NCBI GenBank assembly: GCA_023953845.1
Contig: JAMLJC010000001.1
Location: forward strand, 1,612,001 to 1,676,000
DNA: 64,000 nucleotides
From: Rhizobiaceae bacterium
GTDB taxonomy: Bacteria > Pseudomonadota > Alphaproteobacteria > Rhizobiales > Rhizobiaceae
Direction of reading: 5' to 3'
Under the pieces are notes generated by a model. The model was not told the origin of the DNA, made no database searches, and saw only the letters and a program-made list of their open reading frames with translations. Positions within the stretch are counted from its first letter, which is position 1, and each line of letters starts with the position of its first letter. Positions 37,728-46,634 of the stretch are shown here, in pieces. The position numbers and the translations under genes are program-made.

Positions 37728-37994
37728 GTGTCGGCGCTCTGCCGAGCGGACGATGAATGTGACGGCATTCTTCAGGCAAGTAGGACCGCCCTCCCGAACG
37801 CCTCAGAACGACAATTTCCTCCTGATTTCGGCTAAACCGGACCGTCAGTTGATGGCACTGTTCAGGCCGAGATGCAGATGCCTCCTCAATGGCGGGTTTC
37901 GGGCTGCCTGCGATGCGGCCTTCCCACAGCATCAGAAGAACGGCCGACAGATCTAGGCCTCTTTGTCATCATCCTGTCATGGTGTAGGAGAATA

Positions 37995-38008
37995 ATTCGA
38001 AATATCGA
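37995..38008. promoter_or_regulatory. Putative ArsR operator upstream of arsR1
   Basis: ATTCGAAATATCGA, a partly palindromic TCGA-containing site 14 bases before the arsR1 start. It shares TCGAAAT with the better operator at 45342..45361. Likely an autoregulatory site. Confidence 0.55.
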
Positions 38009-38021
38009 GAAGGGCAGATTC

Positions 38022-38354
38022 ATGGACAAGAAGGCGTCGCTCGCTGCGCTGGCAGCGCTGGGTCAGGAGACCCGCCTGGACATCTTCCGTCTGCTTGTAC
38101 GAGCCGGGTCAGAGGGCGTTCCTTCGGGTGAGATTGCGACGCGAGTGGGAGCGGTTCAGAACACCACATCCTCGCATCTCAAGATTCTGACGCATGCGGG
38201 GCTCATCCGACCCGAACGGGATGGCCGGACCGTGCGCTACGTCGCCGACATGACCGGATTCCGTGACCTGCTCGCCTACCTGATGGAAGACTGCTGCAAC
38301 GGCGCGCCCGAACTCTGCCGTCCAGTCATCAATGCCGTGACCTGCGATTGTTAG
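38022..38354 (+). CDS. arsR: ArsR-family As(III)-responsive repressor
   Basis: 110 residues. A winged-helix DNA-binding domain (LGQETRLDIFRLLVRAG, TTSSHLKILTHAGLI) precedes a C-terminal cysteine cluster: Cys91, Cys92 and Cys99 (CCNGAPELC), the three-Cys arrangement of Acidithiobacillus/Corynebacterium-type ArsR, plus Cys108 and Cys110. The start is ATG at 38022; the longer upstream frame is not protein-like. First gene of arsR-arsC-arsC-acr3-arsH-arsO, which it should derepress on As(III) binding. Confidence 0.93.
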   Translation: MDKKASLAALAALGQETRLDIFRLLVRAGSEGVPSGEIATRVGAVQNTTSSHLKILTHAGLIRPERDGRTVRYVADMTGFRDLLAYLMEDCCNGAPELCRPVINAVTCDC

Positions 38355-38366
38355 GAGCGATTTTCT

Positions 38367-38885
38367 ATGTCCGACAGACTCTACAACGCACTCTTCCTCT
38401 GCACAGGAAACTCCGCCCGCTCGATCCTTGCAGAAGCTATCCTGCGGAATCTCGGCACTGGGCACTTCCAGGCCTTCTCGGCCGGATCGCAGCCGAAGGG
38501 AGAGGTCCATCCGTTTGCCATCGAACTCCTTCGGAACCTCAAGCTGGATACGTCATTCGCGCGCTCGAAATCTTGGGACGAGTTCGCGGCGCCCGGTGCT
38601 CCGAAGATGGATTTCGTCTTTACGGTCTGCGACAACGCGGCAAACGAATCCTGCCCGGTCTGGCCCGGACAGCCGATGACAGCGCATTGGGGCATTCCGG
38701 ATCCCGCGGCCGCTGAAGGCACGGATGCCGAGAAGCACCTGGCTTTCGCAGATGCCTATCGGCAGCTATCGAACCGCATTTCCGCCTTCCTGGCGCTGCC
38801 GCTAGCTTCGATCGACCGGATGTCGCTCCAGTCCAGGTTGCGCGAGATCGGAAAGCTCGAAGTCTCGGCGGCCGCAACAGCATGA
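38367..38885 (+). CDS. arsC: Arsenate reductase, low-molecular-weight phosphatase type
   Basis: 172 residues. The P-loop C12-T-G-N-S-A-R-S is at the N-terminus, with further Cys in VFTVCDNA and NESCPVWPG for the redox relay of thioredoxin- or mycothiol-type arsenate reductases, and the acid DP in GIPDPAA. It reduces As(V) to As(III) in the cytosol. A second, unrelated arsenate reductase is encoded four bases into its end, so the operon has two reduction routes. Confidence 0.93.
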   Translation: MSDRLYNALFLCTGNSARSILAEAILRNLGTGHFQAFSAGSQPKGEVHPFAIELLRNLKLDTSFARSKSWDEFAAPGAPKMDFVFTVCDNAANESCPVWPGQPMTAHWGIPDPAAAEGTDAEKHLAFADAYRQLSNRISAFLALPLASIDRMSLQSRLREIGKLEVSAAATA

Positions 38886-39313
38886 GACCCGGCATGGACG
38901 TGATCATCTATCACAACCCCGAATGCGGGACCTCGCGCAACACGCTTGCGATGATCCGCAATGCGGGACTCGAACCGCATGTTATCGAGTACCTGAAGAC
39001 ACCGCCGACGCGAGAGCTGCTGCGTCAGCTGGTGGAGCGGATGGGCACGTCGCTCCGTAGTATCCTGCGCGAGAAGAACACACCTTACGGAGAGCTCGGC
39101 CTTGGCGATCCCGCCCTGACAGACGAGCAGCTGTTCGATGCGATCGAAAAGCATCCGATTCTGATCAACCGTCCGATCGTCGTCTCGCCGAAAGGCGTGA
39201 AGCTTTGCCGTCCGTCCGAGACGGTCCTTGACCTTCTACCCGGCCAAAAGGGCGCCTTCGCCAAGGAAGACGGCGAGCAGGTGACTGATGCGGCAGGCAA
39301 CAGGCTCGCCTGA
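38882..39313 (+). CDS. arsC: Arsenate reductase, glutaredoxin-dependent type
   Basis: 143 residues of thioredoxin fold with the catalytic Cys15 in HNPECGTSRN and RPIVV plus the downstream Arg of the plasmid R773 ArsC type. It reduces As(V) with glutathione and glutaredoxin. ATGA overlap with the LMW-type arsC. Met5 is an alternative start. Confidence 0.93.
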   Translation: MRPGMDVIIYHNPECGTSRNTLAMIRNAGLEPHVIEYLKTPPTRELLRQLVERMGTSLRSILREKNTPYGELGLGDPALTDEQLFDAIEKHPILINRPIVVSPKGVKLCRPSETVLDLLPGQKGAFAKEDGEQVTDAAGNRLA

Positions 39314-39331
39314 CAACCACGGGAAATTCCA

Positions 39332-40426
39332 ATGTCGAACGCAACACCTCCGGCCCGTCGGCTGTCCTTCCTCGACCGCTACCTGACCGTCTGGATCTTC
39401 GCGGCCATGGCGCTTGGCGTCTTCCTCGGGACAGCCTTCGAAAACCTTCCGGCCTCGCTCGACGCTATGTCCGTAGGCACCACGAACATTCCGATCGCCA
39501 TCGGCTTGATCCTGATGATGTACCCGCCACTTGCCAAGGTCCGGTACGAGGAGCTGCACCGTGTCTTCGACGACAAGCGTGTGCTGGTGCTCTCGCTGGT
39601 CCAGAACTGGATCATCGGGCCGACGCTGATGTTCGTGCTCGCGGTGATCTTCCTGCGAGACTACCCGGAATACATGACGGGCGTGATCCTGATCGGGTTG
39701 GCGCGCTGCATCGCGATGGTGCTGGTCTGGAACCAGTTGGCGAAGGGCGACAACCAGTATGTCGCGGGCCTCGTCGCATTCAATTCGATCTTCCAGATCC
39801 TGTTCTTCTCGACCTATGCCTGGTTCTTCCTGTCCGTCCTGCCGCCGCTGTTCGGCCTGGAGGGCAGCGTGGTCGACGTCGGCTTCTGGACGATCACAGA
39901 GGCGGTCCTTATCTACCTCGGCATCCCCTTCGCCGCCGGATACGTCACGCGCCGCGTCCTTATCTCCAGGAAGGGGAGCGATTGGTATGAGGGCGTGTTC
40001 CTGCCCAGGATCAGCCCGATCACGCTCGTCGCGCTGCTCTTCACCATCGTAGCCATGTTCAGCCTCAAGGGCGGCGATGTCGTGCGGCTACCCTTCGACG
40101 CGCTTCTGATCGCGGTGCCGCTGGTTATCTACTTCGTCGTTCAGTTCGTCATCAGCTTCCTGATGGGCAAGCTGATCGCGGCCGACTATCATCGCACGAC
40201 CGCCATCGCCTTCACGGCCGCGGGCAACAACTTCGAGCTGGCGATCGCTGTCGCCATCGCCGCCTTTGGGCTCGCATCGCCGGCAGCGTTCGCGGCAGTC
40301 ATCGGGCCGTTGGTCGAAGTTCCCGTGCTCGTCCTCCTGGTGCACGTGGCGCTGAGGCTGGGCAGGCGCTGGTTCGCGGATACGGTGCCTGATGCAGTGC
40401 CGGCCGCAGCGACACCCAGACTGTAG
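39332..40426 (+). CDS. acr3: Acr3-family arsenite efflux permease
   Basis: 364 residues, about ten transmembrane helices. It has the Acr3 signature with essential Cys126 in IGLARCIAMVLVWNQLA and the acidic residue in AAGNNFELAIAVAIA. It expels As(III) in exchange for protons at the inner membrane. It follows the two arsenate reductases, which supply its substrate. Confidence 0.95.
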   Translation: MSNATPPARRLSFLDRYLTVWIFAAMALGVFLGTAFENLPASLDAMSVGTTNIPIAIGLILMMYPPLAKVRYEELHRVFDDKRVLVLSLVQNWIIGPTLMFVLAVIFLRDYPEYMTGVILIGLARCIAMVLVWNQLAKGDNQYVAGLVAFNSIFQILFFSTYAWFFLSVLPPLFGLEGSVVDVGFWTITEAVLIYLGIPFAAGYVTRRVLISRKGSDWYEGVFLPRISPITLVALLFTIVAMFSLKGGDVVRLPFDALLIAVPLVIYFVVQFVISFLMGKLIAADYHRTTAIAFTAAGNNFELAIAVAIAAFGLASPAAFAAVIGPLVEVPVLVLLVHVALRLGRRWFADTVPDAVPAAATPRL

Positions 40427-40436
40427 GAGCCGCACC

Positions 40437-41192
40437 ATGCGTTTGCGCGAACTCAACGATCCCGACCATCTGCCGGCGCTCGATCTCAGGTATGCCGAGG
40501 TGCGGCCCGGCCTCGGACTTGGGCCGGGGGAACACGCCCCACGAATCCTGCTGCTCTACGGTTCTCTGCGCCCACGCTCCTTCTCGCGGCTTGCCACCGA
40601 GGAGGCGGCGCGCCTGCTCCGCTTCTTCGGTGCCGAGGTGCGGATCTTCGATCCGTCCGACATGCCGTTTCCCGACCAGGTGGCGGGGGACGATCATCCG
40701 GCCATCCGGGAACTGCGCGAGCATGCCATCTGGTCGGAGGGAATGGTCTGGTGCAGTCCCGAACGGCACGGTCAGATCACCGGGCTGATGAAGGCGCAGA
40801 TCGACAATCTGCCGCTGAATATGGGCGGCATCCGCCCGACGCAGGGGCGGACGCTGGCGGTGATGCAGGTCTCGGGCGGGTCGCAGAGCTTCAACGCCGT
40901 GAACACGCTGCGGCTGCTCGGCCGCTGGATGCGGATGATCACGATCCCCAACCAGTCGAGCGTCGCCAAGGCCTATCAGGAGTTCGACGACGACGGACGT
41001 ATGAAGCCGTCGGCCTATTACGAACGTATCGTCGACGTGATGGAGGAACTGGTCCGCTTCACCATTCTCACCCGGCCGCATGCGGCTCGGCTCGTCGACC
41101 GCTACTCGGAAAGGAAAGCTGCAGGCAAGACGATCGATCCGACGACGGATCTTTCCACGATCGCGATCATGCCACAGAAGCGCTCCGCATGA
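40437..41192 (+). CDS. arsH: ArsH NADPH-dependent FMN oxidoreductase
   Basis: 251 residues. Flavodoxin-like fold with the phosphate-binding YGSLRPRSFSR and SPERHGQITGLMKAQIDNLP. ArsH oxidises trivalent methyl- and aryl-arsenicals to less toxic pentavalent forms. The start is ATG at 40437, preceded by TAGGAGC. It overlaps arsO by four bases. Confidence 0.95.
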   Translation: MRLRELNDPDHLPALDLRYAEVRPGLGLGPGEHAPRILLLYGSLRPRSFSRLATEEAARLLRFFGAEVRIFDPSDMPFPDQVAGDDHPAIRELREHAIWSEGMVWCSPERHGQITGLMKAQIDNLPLNMGGIRPTQGRTLAVMQVSGGSQSFNAVNTLRLLGRWMRMITIPNQSSVAKAYQEFDDDGRMKPSAYYERIVDVMEELVRFTILTRPHAARLVDRYSERKAAGKTIDPTTDLSTIAIMPQKRSA

Positions 41193-42241
41193 ATGAAGGG
41201 GATCATGATGTCGTCGTGATCGGAGGAGGTCAGGCGGGCCTCGCCGTCGCCTATTATCTTCGTCGCGCCGGAATCGATTTCCTCATGCTCGATGCCGAGG
41301 ACCGTCCGGGCGGCGCGTGGCTTCATGCCTGGGACTCGCTACGTCTTTTCTCGCCGGCGACCTACAGCTCGCTTCCCGGCTGGCCGATGCCGCCGAGCCG
41401 CTCTGATGGCTTCCCGACCAAAGACCAGATGATCGATTACCTGACGCGCTACGAGCAACGCTATGCGTTTCCGATCGAGCGATCATGTCACGTTGAAACC
41501 GTGGAACGGGACGGCGAACGGCTCTGTCTCCTGTTGGGGGACGGACGGACCTTCACCGCGAGGGCCGTCGTCAGCGCAACGGGAACGTGGAGCGCACCCT
41601 ACATTCCCGATCATCCGGGCCGCGAATTGTTCAGCGGCGTTCAGCTCCATTCAGCGGAATATCGCAGTCCTGTCCCCTTCGCTGGCAAGCGGGTGGTGGT
41701 TGTCGGCGGCGGCAACTCCGGGGCGCAGATCCTCGGAGAGGTCAGCGGGGTCGCACAGACGGTCTGGGTCACGCTCAAGGACCCTGTCTTCCTGCCCGAC
41801 GACGTCGACGGGCGCGTCCTGTTCGAGCGCGCCAGCGCGCGTGTGCGCGGTGACTTTGACCAGGCGTCGACCACGACCTTGGGCGACATCGTCATGGTTC
41901 CACCGGTGAAAGAAGCGCGAGACCGCGGCGTGCTGAAATCGGTCCGCCCCTTCGTCCGCTTCACGACGGACGGTGTCGTTTGGGCGGACGGAACAGAGAT
42001 GCCTGTGGACGCCGTCCTGTGGTGCACGGGATTTCGTCCGGCGACAGGACATCTCCAGTCGCTTGGCGTGGTCGGCGCTGATGGACGCATCGAAGTGGTC
42101 GATCAACGCGCGGTCGAGGAACCGCGGCTTTGGCTGCAGGGATATGGAAACTGGACGGGTGCCGCGTCCGCAACGTTGATCGGTGCGGGCCGCACGGCCC
42201 GGGAACTGGCACCTCGCATCAAGGCTGCTCTTGAGACGTAA
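41189..42241 (+). CDS. arsO: ArsO-like flavin-dependent monooxygenase
   Basis: 350 residues. Two Rossmann motifs: GGGQAGLA for FAD near residue 13 and GGGNSGAQ for NADPH near 170, with the family segment WDSLRLFSPATYSSLPGWP. Similar proteins are annotated ArsO in ars operons and are thought to oxidise arsenicals. ATGA overlap with arsH. It ends 73 bp from a convergent MFS gene. Confidence 0.88.
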   Translation: MNEGDHDVVVIGGGQAGLAVAYYLRRAGIDFLMLDAEDRPGGAWLHAWDSLRLFSPATYSSLPGWPMPPSRSDGFPTKDQMIDYLTRYEQRYAFPIERSCHVETVERDGERLCLLLGDGRTFTARAVVSATGTWSAPYIPDHPGRELFSGVQLHSAEYRSPVPFAGKRVVVVGGGNSGAQILGEVSGVAQTVWVTLKDPVFLPDDVDGRVLFERASARVRGDFDQASTTTLGDIVMVPPVKEARDRGVLKSVRPFVRFTTDGVVWADGTEMPVDAVLWCTGFRPATGHLQSLGVVGADGRIEVVDQRAVEEPRLWLQGYGNWTGAASATLIGAGRTARELAPRIKAALET

Positions 42242-42313
42242 GTCGCCATTTTCGGAACAGAGGGACCTTCGCAGACGTGTCTTGCGTCCAGGATACGACC
42301 AGCGTTCGGCGAT

Positions 42314-43528
42314 CTAACGGATCGTTCGCATTGAGGCGAACCAGAATCCGCCGCAGAGGGTGAGCGAGCCGGCGAAGATCGCGGCGAGCACGGCTCCATA
42401 GCCGCCGCTCGCCTGCCAGATGACCGCAGCCGCAAGCGGTGCTGCGGCCTGCATGACGTTCATGGGCGCGACGAGTGATCCGTTCACCGCTCCGTAGGCC
42501 TCGCGCGAAATCATCTCCGGAACCGCGAGCCCGCGCACGATGGTGATCATGCCGTTGGCCGCCCCGTAGAATGCTGCGATCGCTGCGATCACGGCGACCT
42601 GCGGCGGCGCGTATGCGAAGCCGATCACGGCCAGAGGAAAGACGATGACGATTGCCGAGCCCAGCTTCCGGACGGGTGCTTCGGACGCAAAGGCCCGGAT
42701 CAACACGCGGCCGGCGACCTGCGCCGGACCGATCACCGCCAGCACCATCACGACCCCGGACGCATCCAGCCCGCGTTCCAGCAGCAGCGGATAGAAGTGG
42801 TAGGTCAGCGACGAGAACGCCGCCGCATAGGAGATCCAAGCAAGCATGAGACCCCAGTAGGCGGGCTTGCGCATCGCTGCCGCTACCGCCGCGCGTCCTT
42901 TGAGAGGGGCTGCCTCGTCGGGATGATGGACGCGGACCGGAGCATCCTTGCTTGGGTCGATGGCGAGGAAATAGAGGCCGCCACAGACGACGATGTTGAC
43001 GGCGGCCATGCCGAGGAGCGCGCCGCGCCAGCCATAAGTTTCGATCAGGAACTGTATGACGGGGATGAAGACCGTGCTGGCGAAACCGCCCCACAACGTC
43101 AGCGCGGTGATGCCTTTTCGCGCGCCCAAGGGGCCGACACGGCGGGCGATGACGGCGAAGGCGGGCTCGTAGAGGGTGGCGGCCTGCATGCAGCCGAGCA
43201 CGGCAAGCACGGCGTAGAAGGCGACGATGCTCGTGACCTGTGACCAGGCGGCGAGCAGCAGGCCCGCTACGACCGACGCTCCGCCCATTAGGAAGCGGCC
43301 ATGACCGCGGTCGATTGCCGACCCGACCGGATAAGCTGCGAGACCAGCCAGCAGCATGCCGCAGGTCGCGGCCCCGTAGAGTTCGGGCTTCGACCAGCCG
43401 AGGTCGGTCCGCATCGCCTCGGCGATCAGGGGGAAGCCGTAAAACAGCGTCCCCCACGAGCATATCTGTGCGGCCCCAAGCGCGCTGATGAACCAGCGGG
43501 TGTCCCCGGCATCCGGAACGGCCGTCAA
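42314..43528 (-). CDS. MFS permease of the second arsenic arm
   Basis: 404 residues with 12 hydrophobic helices; the N-terminal TRWFISALGAAQICSWGTLFYGFP is typical of the monocarboxylate-like MFS clade found in ars loci (ArsK is one such efflux protein). The start is TTG at 43528, whose last two bases begin the TGA of the upstream oxidoreductase gene. It probably exports an arsenical processed by that oxidoreductase. The exact substrate is unknown. Confidence 0.85.
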   Translation of the reverse strand: MTAVPDAGDTRWFISALGAAQICSWGTLFYGFPLIAEAMRTDLGWSKPELYGAATCGMLLAGLAAYPVGSAIDRGHGRFLMGGASVVAGLLLAAWSQVTSIVAFYAVLAVLGCMQAATLYEPAFAVIARRVGPLGARKGITALTLWGGFASTVFIPVIQFLIETYGWRGALLGMAAVNIVVCGGLYFLAIDPSKDAPVRVHHPDEAAPLKGRAAVAAAMRKPAYWGLMLAWISYAAAFSSLTYHFYPLLLERGLDASGVVMVLAVIGPAQVAGRVLIRAFASEAPVRKLGSAIVIVFPLAVIGFAYAPPQVAVIAAIAAFYGAANGMITIVRGLAVPEMISREAYGAVNGSLVAPMNVMQAAAPLAAAVIWQASGGYGAVLAAIFAGSLTLCGGFWFASMRTIR

Positions 43529-44952
43529 GCGGCGCTCTGGCAACACTTGGCGACGGCAACGGGAGCCGCCGCTGGCTTCCCGGAGCAGCCGCATCCGGCG
43601 TCGCCTTTCTCCTTGGCGACTGCGTCGTCGACGCAGCATGCGTCGATGCCTAACGGGGCGGGGCCACCGCAACAGGACGATGCCGAGGCGGCGGCAGGCG
43701 CGCTGCAAACCCCCGTCTCCGGCAGGACCAGGCGGACCTCCCGGGCAGCCGCACGGTCGCCCGCGATCTCCGCGGCGACCGATCTCGCCTGCTCGTAGCC
43801 CGTCGCCATCAGGAAGGTCGGCGCGCGGCCATAGGACTTCGAACCGACGATCACGAAGCCGGGTTCAGGATGGCTGAGCTCGTCGATGCCGTGCGGCGGG
43901 ACGGTTCCGCAGGAATGGAAGTTGGGATCGATCAGCGGCGCGAGCGCCGGCGGCGCCTCGACGGCCGGGTCCAGGGCCAGCCGGACCTCCCGGAGGAAGG
44001 AGAAATCGGGACGGAAGCCGGTGGTCACTACGATGCGGTCGACTTCCTCCGTGAAAGGCATGCCACCCATCGTCGCCTCCACGATCAAGCGTTCGCCTCT
44101 CCGAGTGATCCTCTCGGCCGCGAAGGGAGCGAGCATGCGCAGCTGTCCGGCCTCGATCGCCTGCTTTGCCGCGAGGCCGAGAGCCCCGCGCTCAGGGAGC
44201 TGGTCGTTCAACCCGCCGCCGAGCAGCTTGTCGATGCGGTTGCGCCTCAGCGCCCAGAGGATCTCGGTCCCGGGAGCCTTCCCCTGAAGTTCGAGGAGCG
44301 CGAGCGCGACGTTGATCGCGGAGTGCCCACTGCCGACGACGAGGACCCGCTTGCCAGCGTAGGATTCGCGTTCCACGCCCGTCACGTCCGGGATGCCGTA
44401 GGCGATCCGGTCCGAGGCCTCTGCCTCGCCCGACAAGGGCAAGCCATCCACGCCCATCGGGTTCGGCTTCCACCACGTTCCGGACGCGTCGATGACCGCC
44501 CGCGCAAGCAGGCGGTGTTCGCCCGCGGCATCGCGGTACCGGACAACGAAAGGAGCATCCGCGCGACCATCATTGGACATCAGGTCATGGCCAAGCCGGG
44601 TAATCCCGGTCACCTCGGCGCCGAGCCGTAGCCCGTCGGCGATGGTTGGCACCCGGGACAGTGGCTCAAGGTAATCCCTGACGATTTCCTCGCCTGTCGG
44701 CAGATACTTTCCGGAAGGAGCCGTAGCCCCTTGGCCCGCAAGCAGCGCGCGGGCTGCCTCGTCGACATTGTAATCCCAGGGCGAGAAGACACGGACGTGG
44801 CCCCATTCGAGGATGGCCGCGCCGACCCGCGCTCCCTTCTCGAACACGGCGGGGCGTAGGCCGCGCTCGACGAGCCGGGCAGCAGCAGCCAGCCCGACGG
44901 GTCCGGCCCCGATGACGGCGACGGGAAGGTCGGGTGCAGGGATCGCGTTCAT
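43525..44952 (-). CDS. FAD/NAD(P)-binding oxidoreductase with Cys-rich tail
   Basis: 475 residues. FAD motif GAGPVGLAAAARL near 16 and NADPH motif GSGHSAINVA near 205, typical of flavin monooxygenase-like enzymes. Its last ~60 residues are low-complexity Ala with paired cysteines (SSCCGGPAP, DACCVDD, GCGCSG, AKCCQSAA): nine Cys in all, suited to binding As(III) or another soft metal. The start is ATG at 44952, coupled to arsR2 by a four-base overlap. A redox step on an arsenical, with the tail as donor or chaperone, is inference. Confidence 0.85.
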   Translation of the reverse strand: MNAIPAPDLPVAVIGAGPVGLAAAARLVERGLRPAVFEKGARVGAAILEWGHVRVFSPWDYNVDEAARALLAGQGATAPSGKYLPTGEEIVRDYLEPLSRVPTIADGLRLGAEVTGITRLGHDLMSNDGRADAPFVVRYRDAAGEHRLLARAVIDASGTWWKPNPMGVDGLPLSGEAEASDRIAYGIPDVTGVERESYAGKRVLVVGSGHSAINVALALLELQGKAPGTEILWALRRNRIDKLLGGGLNDQLPERGALGLAAKQAIEAGQLRMLAPFAAERITRRGERLIVEATMGGMPFTEEVDRIVVTTGFRPDFSFLREVRLALDPAVEAPPALAPLIDPNFHSCGTVPPHGIDELSHPEPGFVIVGSKSYGRAPTFLMATGYEQARSVAAEIAGDRAAAREVRLVLPETGVCSAPAAASASSCCGGPAPLGIDACCVDDAVAKEKGDAGCGCSGKPAAAPVAVAKCCQSAA

Positions 44953-45302
44953 GAGTGTTTCCTTGTCTCGCGGACAGGCTCGCAGGCGATGCCGCGGCGT
45001 GGTTCGGGTGGGCACGACCCATCCGCGCAGCACTCGTCTGCCAGGAAGCCGATCAGGGAGTGCATGGCGGGATAATGCGCGCGGCAGATCAGCGTCGTGG
45101 CCTGCCGCTCCTGGGTGACGAGCGCTGTGTCGACGAGCCTCTTCAGGTGGTGCGAGAGCGTCGAGGCCGCGATTCCCATCTTCTCCTGGACCGCGCCGAC
45201 AGGCAGGCCTTCGTCGCCGGCCCGGACCAGGATGCGGTAGAGTTGCAGGCGCGTCGGGTTGCCGATCGCCTCGAGCTGGGATGCTGCTATTTCGAGTTTC
45301 AT
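44949..45302 (-). CDS. arsR: ArsR-family repressor with CC-C thiol site
   Basis: 117 residues. Winged-helix domain (IGNPTRLQLYRILVRAG, AASTLSHHLKRLVDTAL) and a C-terminal cluster Cys91, Cys92, Cys97, with another Cys at 107, similar to the first ArsR but with different spacing. The start is ATG at 45302; the longer frame upstream runs through the operator. First gene of the minus-strand arm (arsR-oxidoreductase-MFS). Confidence 0.92.
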   Translation of the reverse strand: MKLEIAASQLEAIGNPTRLQLYRILVRAGDEGLPVGAVQEKMGIAASTLSHHLKRLVDTALVTQERQATTLICRAHYPAMHSLIGFLADECCADGSCPPEPRRGIACEPVRETRKHS

Positions 45303-45341
45303 GGAAATAGACTGACAGCCCTGCGGCTCGCAGTCAAGCGA

Positions 45342-45361
45342 ATTTCGATAATTGTCGAAAT
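45342..45361. promoter_or_regulatory. ArsR operator (inverted repeat)
   Basis: ATTTCGA-TAATTG-TCGAAAT, a perfect inverted repeat of 7 bp arms with a 6-bp spacer, in the 79-bp gap between arsR2 and the divergent EamA gene. It probably controls both directions. Confidence 0.82.
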
Positions 45362-45381
45362 AGAACTCATGGAGCCCTTCC

Positions 45382-46377
45382 ATGCGCATGTCTACGCGCC
45401 CTTCCCCGGCTGTTCTGCTGGTCCTTGCCTGTGCCCTCTGGGGCGGCGCTACGGTTCTCAGCAAGGCCCTTCTCGCCTCGATCCCGCCCGTTACTCTCCT
45501 GCTGCGTCAGCTCGCCCCCAGCGCCGCCGCGCTCTGGCTTGCGCTCTCGCTCTCCAGGGGACGGGGACGGTCGCCGCGGCTGATGCTGCCACTCATCCTG
45601 CTCGGCCTTCTGAACCCGGGCATCTCCTACACGCTGAGCCTGATGGGCCTCGCCCGCATCTCAGCGAGCGTGTCGACGCTGCTTTGGGCGGCCGAGCTAA
45701 TGATTCTCGGGCTGGCGGCATTGTTCCTGCGCGAGCCGGTGACGCCGCGGCTGCTAGCCGTGATGCTGGCGGGCATGTTCGGGGTCTCGCTGGTCTCCGA
45801 CGCCTGGAGCGGCTTCCAGGGAAACGACAACGACTCCGCCGGAATCCTCCTCCTGCTCGGGGCCGTGCTGTGCTGCGCCTTCTACACCGTCCTCTCGTGA
45901 CGACTGAGCGAGAGCCTCGATCCCCTATTCATCGTCGCAGTCCAGCAAACTGCAGGACTGGCCTGGGCGGTCGCTCTCCTCCTGTTGGGAACATCCCACG
46001 GCAGTCCGACCGATTTCGGACGGCTCTCCCCCGGACTAGCCGGGGCCGCGGCCCTCTCCGGGCTTCTCTACTACGCGGCCGCGTACTGGCTCTACGTCGC
46101 GGCATTGCGATCGGTCCCCGCCGCCGTGGCTGGGAGCTACTTCAACGTGATCCCGGTGTTCGGCGTGACGTTCGCCTTCGTCTTTCTCGGCGAGCGGCTG
46201 TCAGCGGTGCAATGGGCAGGGTCCGCGGTCATTCTCGCCGCGGTGTTCGAACTGGTCCGGTTAAAACGGGACAGCGCGCAGCCTCACAGCCTCACAGCCT
46301 CACAGCCTCATAGCGTCCTAGGCCCGCAGCCTCGCATTCTCGCATGTTATGAGACCCGCATCCTAGTAACCTCATAA
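45382..46377 (+). pseudogene. EamA/DMT-family permease with in-frame stop
   Basis: The frame from ATG 45382 encodes EamA helices 1-5 and stops at TGA 45898-45900. The same frame then continues with RLSESLDPLF and the second EamA repeat (YYAAAYWLYVAAL, GSYFNVIPVFGVTFAF) to 46377. A single CGA to TGA change (Arg to stop) explains it, so decay is recent. DMT permeases export metabolites. Position behind the ArsR operator suggests the intact gene was arsenic-controlled. The last ~30 codons run through an octamer repeat and are probably not ancestral. Confidence 0.87.
46279..46310. repeat. Four tandem copies of CAGCCTCA
   Basis: Perfect 8-bp repeat, four units, with degenerate copies further on. 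It lies at the 3' end of the EamA frame. A change in unit number would shift the reading frame of the C-terminus. Confidence 0.9.
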
Positions 46378-46379
46378 GT

Positions 46380-46634
46380 ACACATTCTATGGACAGAGGT
46401 CTTTGTGTCTCTGGCTCATTGTCTTGAGCACCTCAACTCGGCAAGCAGTCCACGGGATTTCGCATATTTCCATATCGAGGGCGTCACTGTGATTGCTTAT
46501 AAGCCGTTGTATTGCTCCGCGGAATTCATCTATTCTCTCCCACATAAGTCGATATCTTTTCTTATTGATTCCGTGGCCGAGTGTAGTCTGAGACTCTGTT
46601 CTTGCATGGAGAACTCGTCGAAAACGAGCGCGGC
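46380..46634 (+). promoter_or_regulatory. AT-rich leader of the recombination operon
   Basis: About 250 bases with no supported gene, visibly richer in A and T than the DNA to the left. Presumably holds the promoter of the four-gene recombinase operon. No SOS box or clear operator found. Confidence 0.4.

Noticed and set aside
45898..45900. TGA in EamA as selenocysteine or programmed readthrough
   Set aside because: No SECIS-like hairpin or selenocysteine genes seen; EamA proteins have Arg there, one base change away.
46279..46310. Possible CRISPR-like repeat
   Set aside because: Contiguous 8-bp units without spacers; no cas genes in the window.
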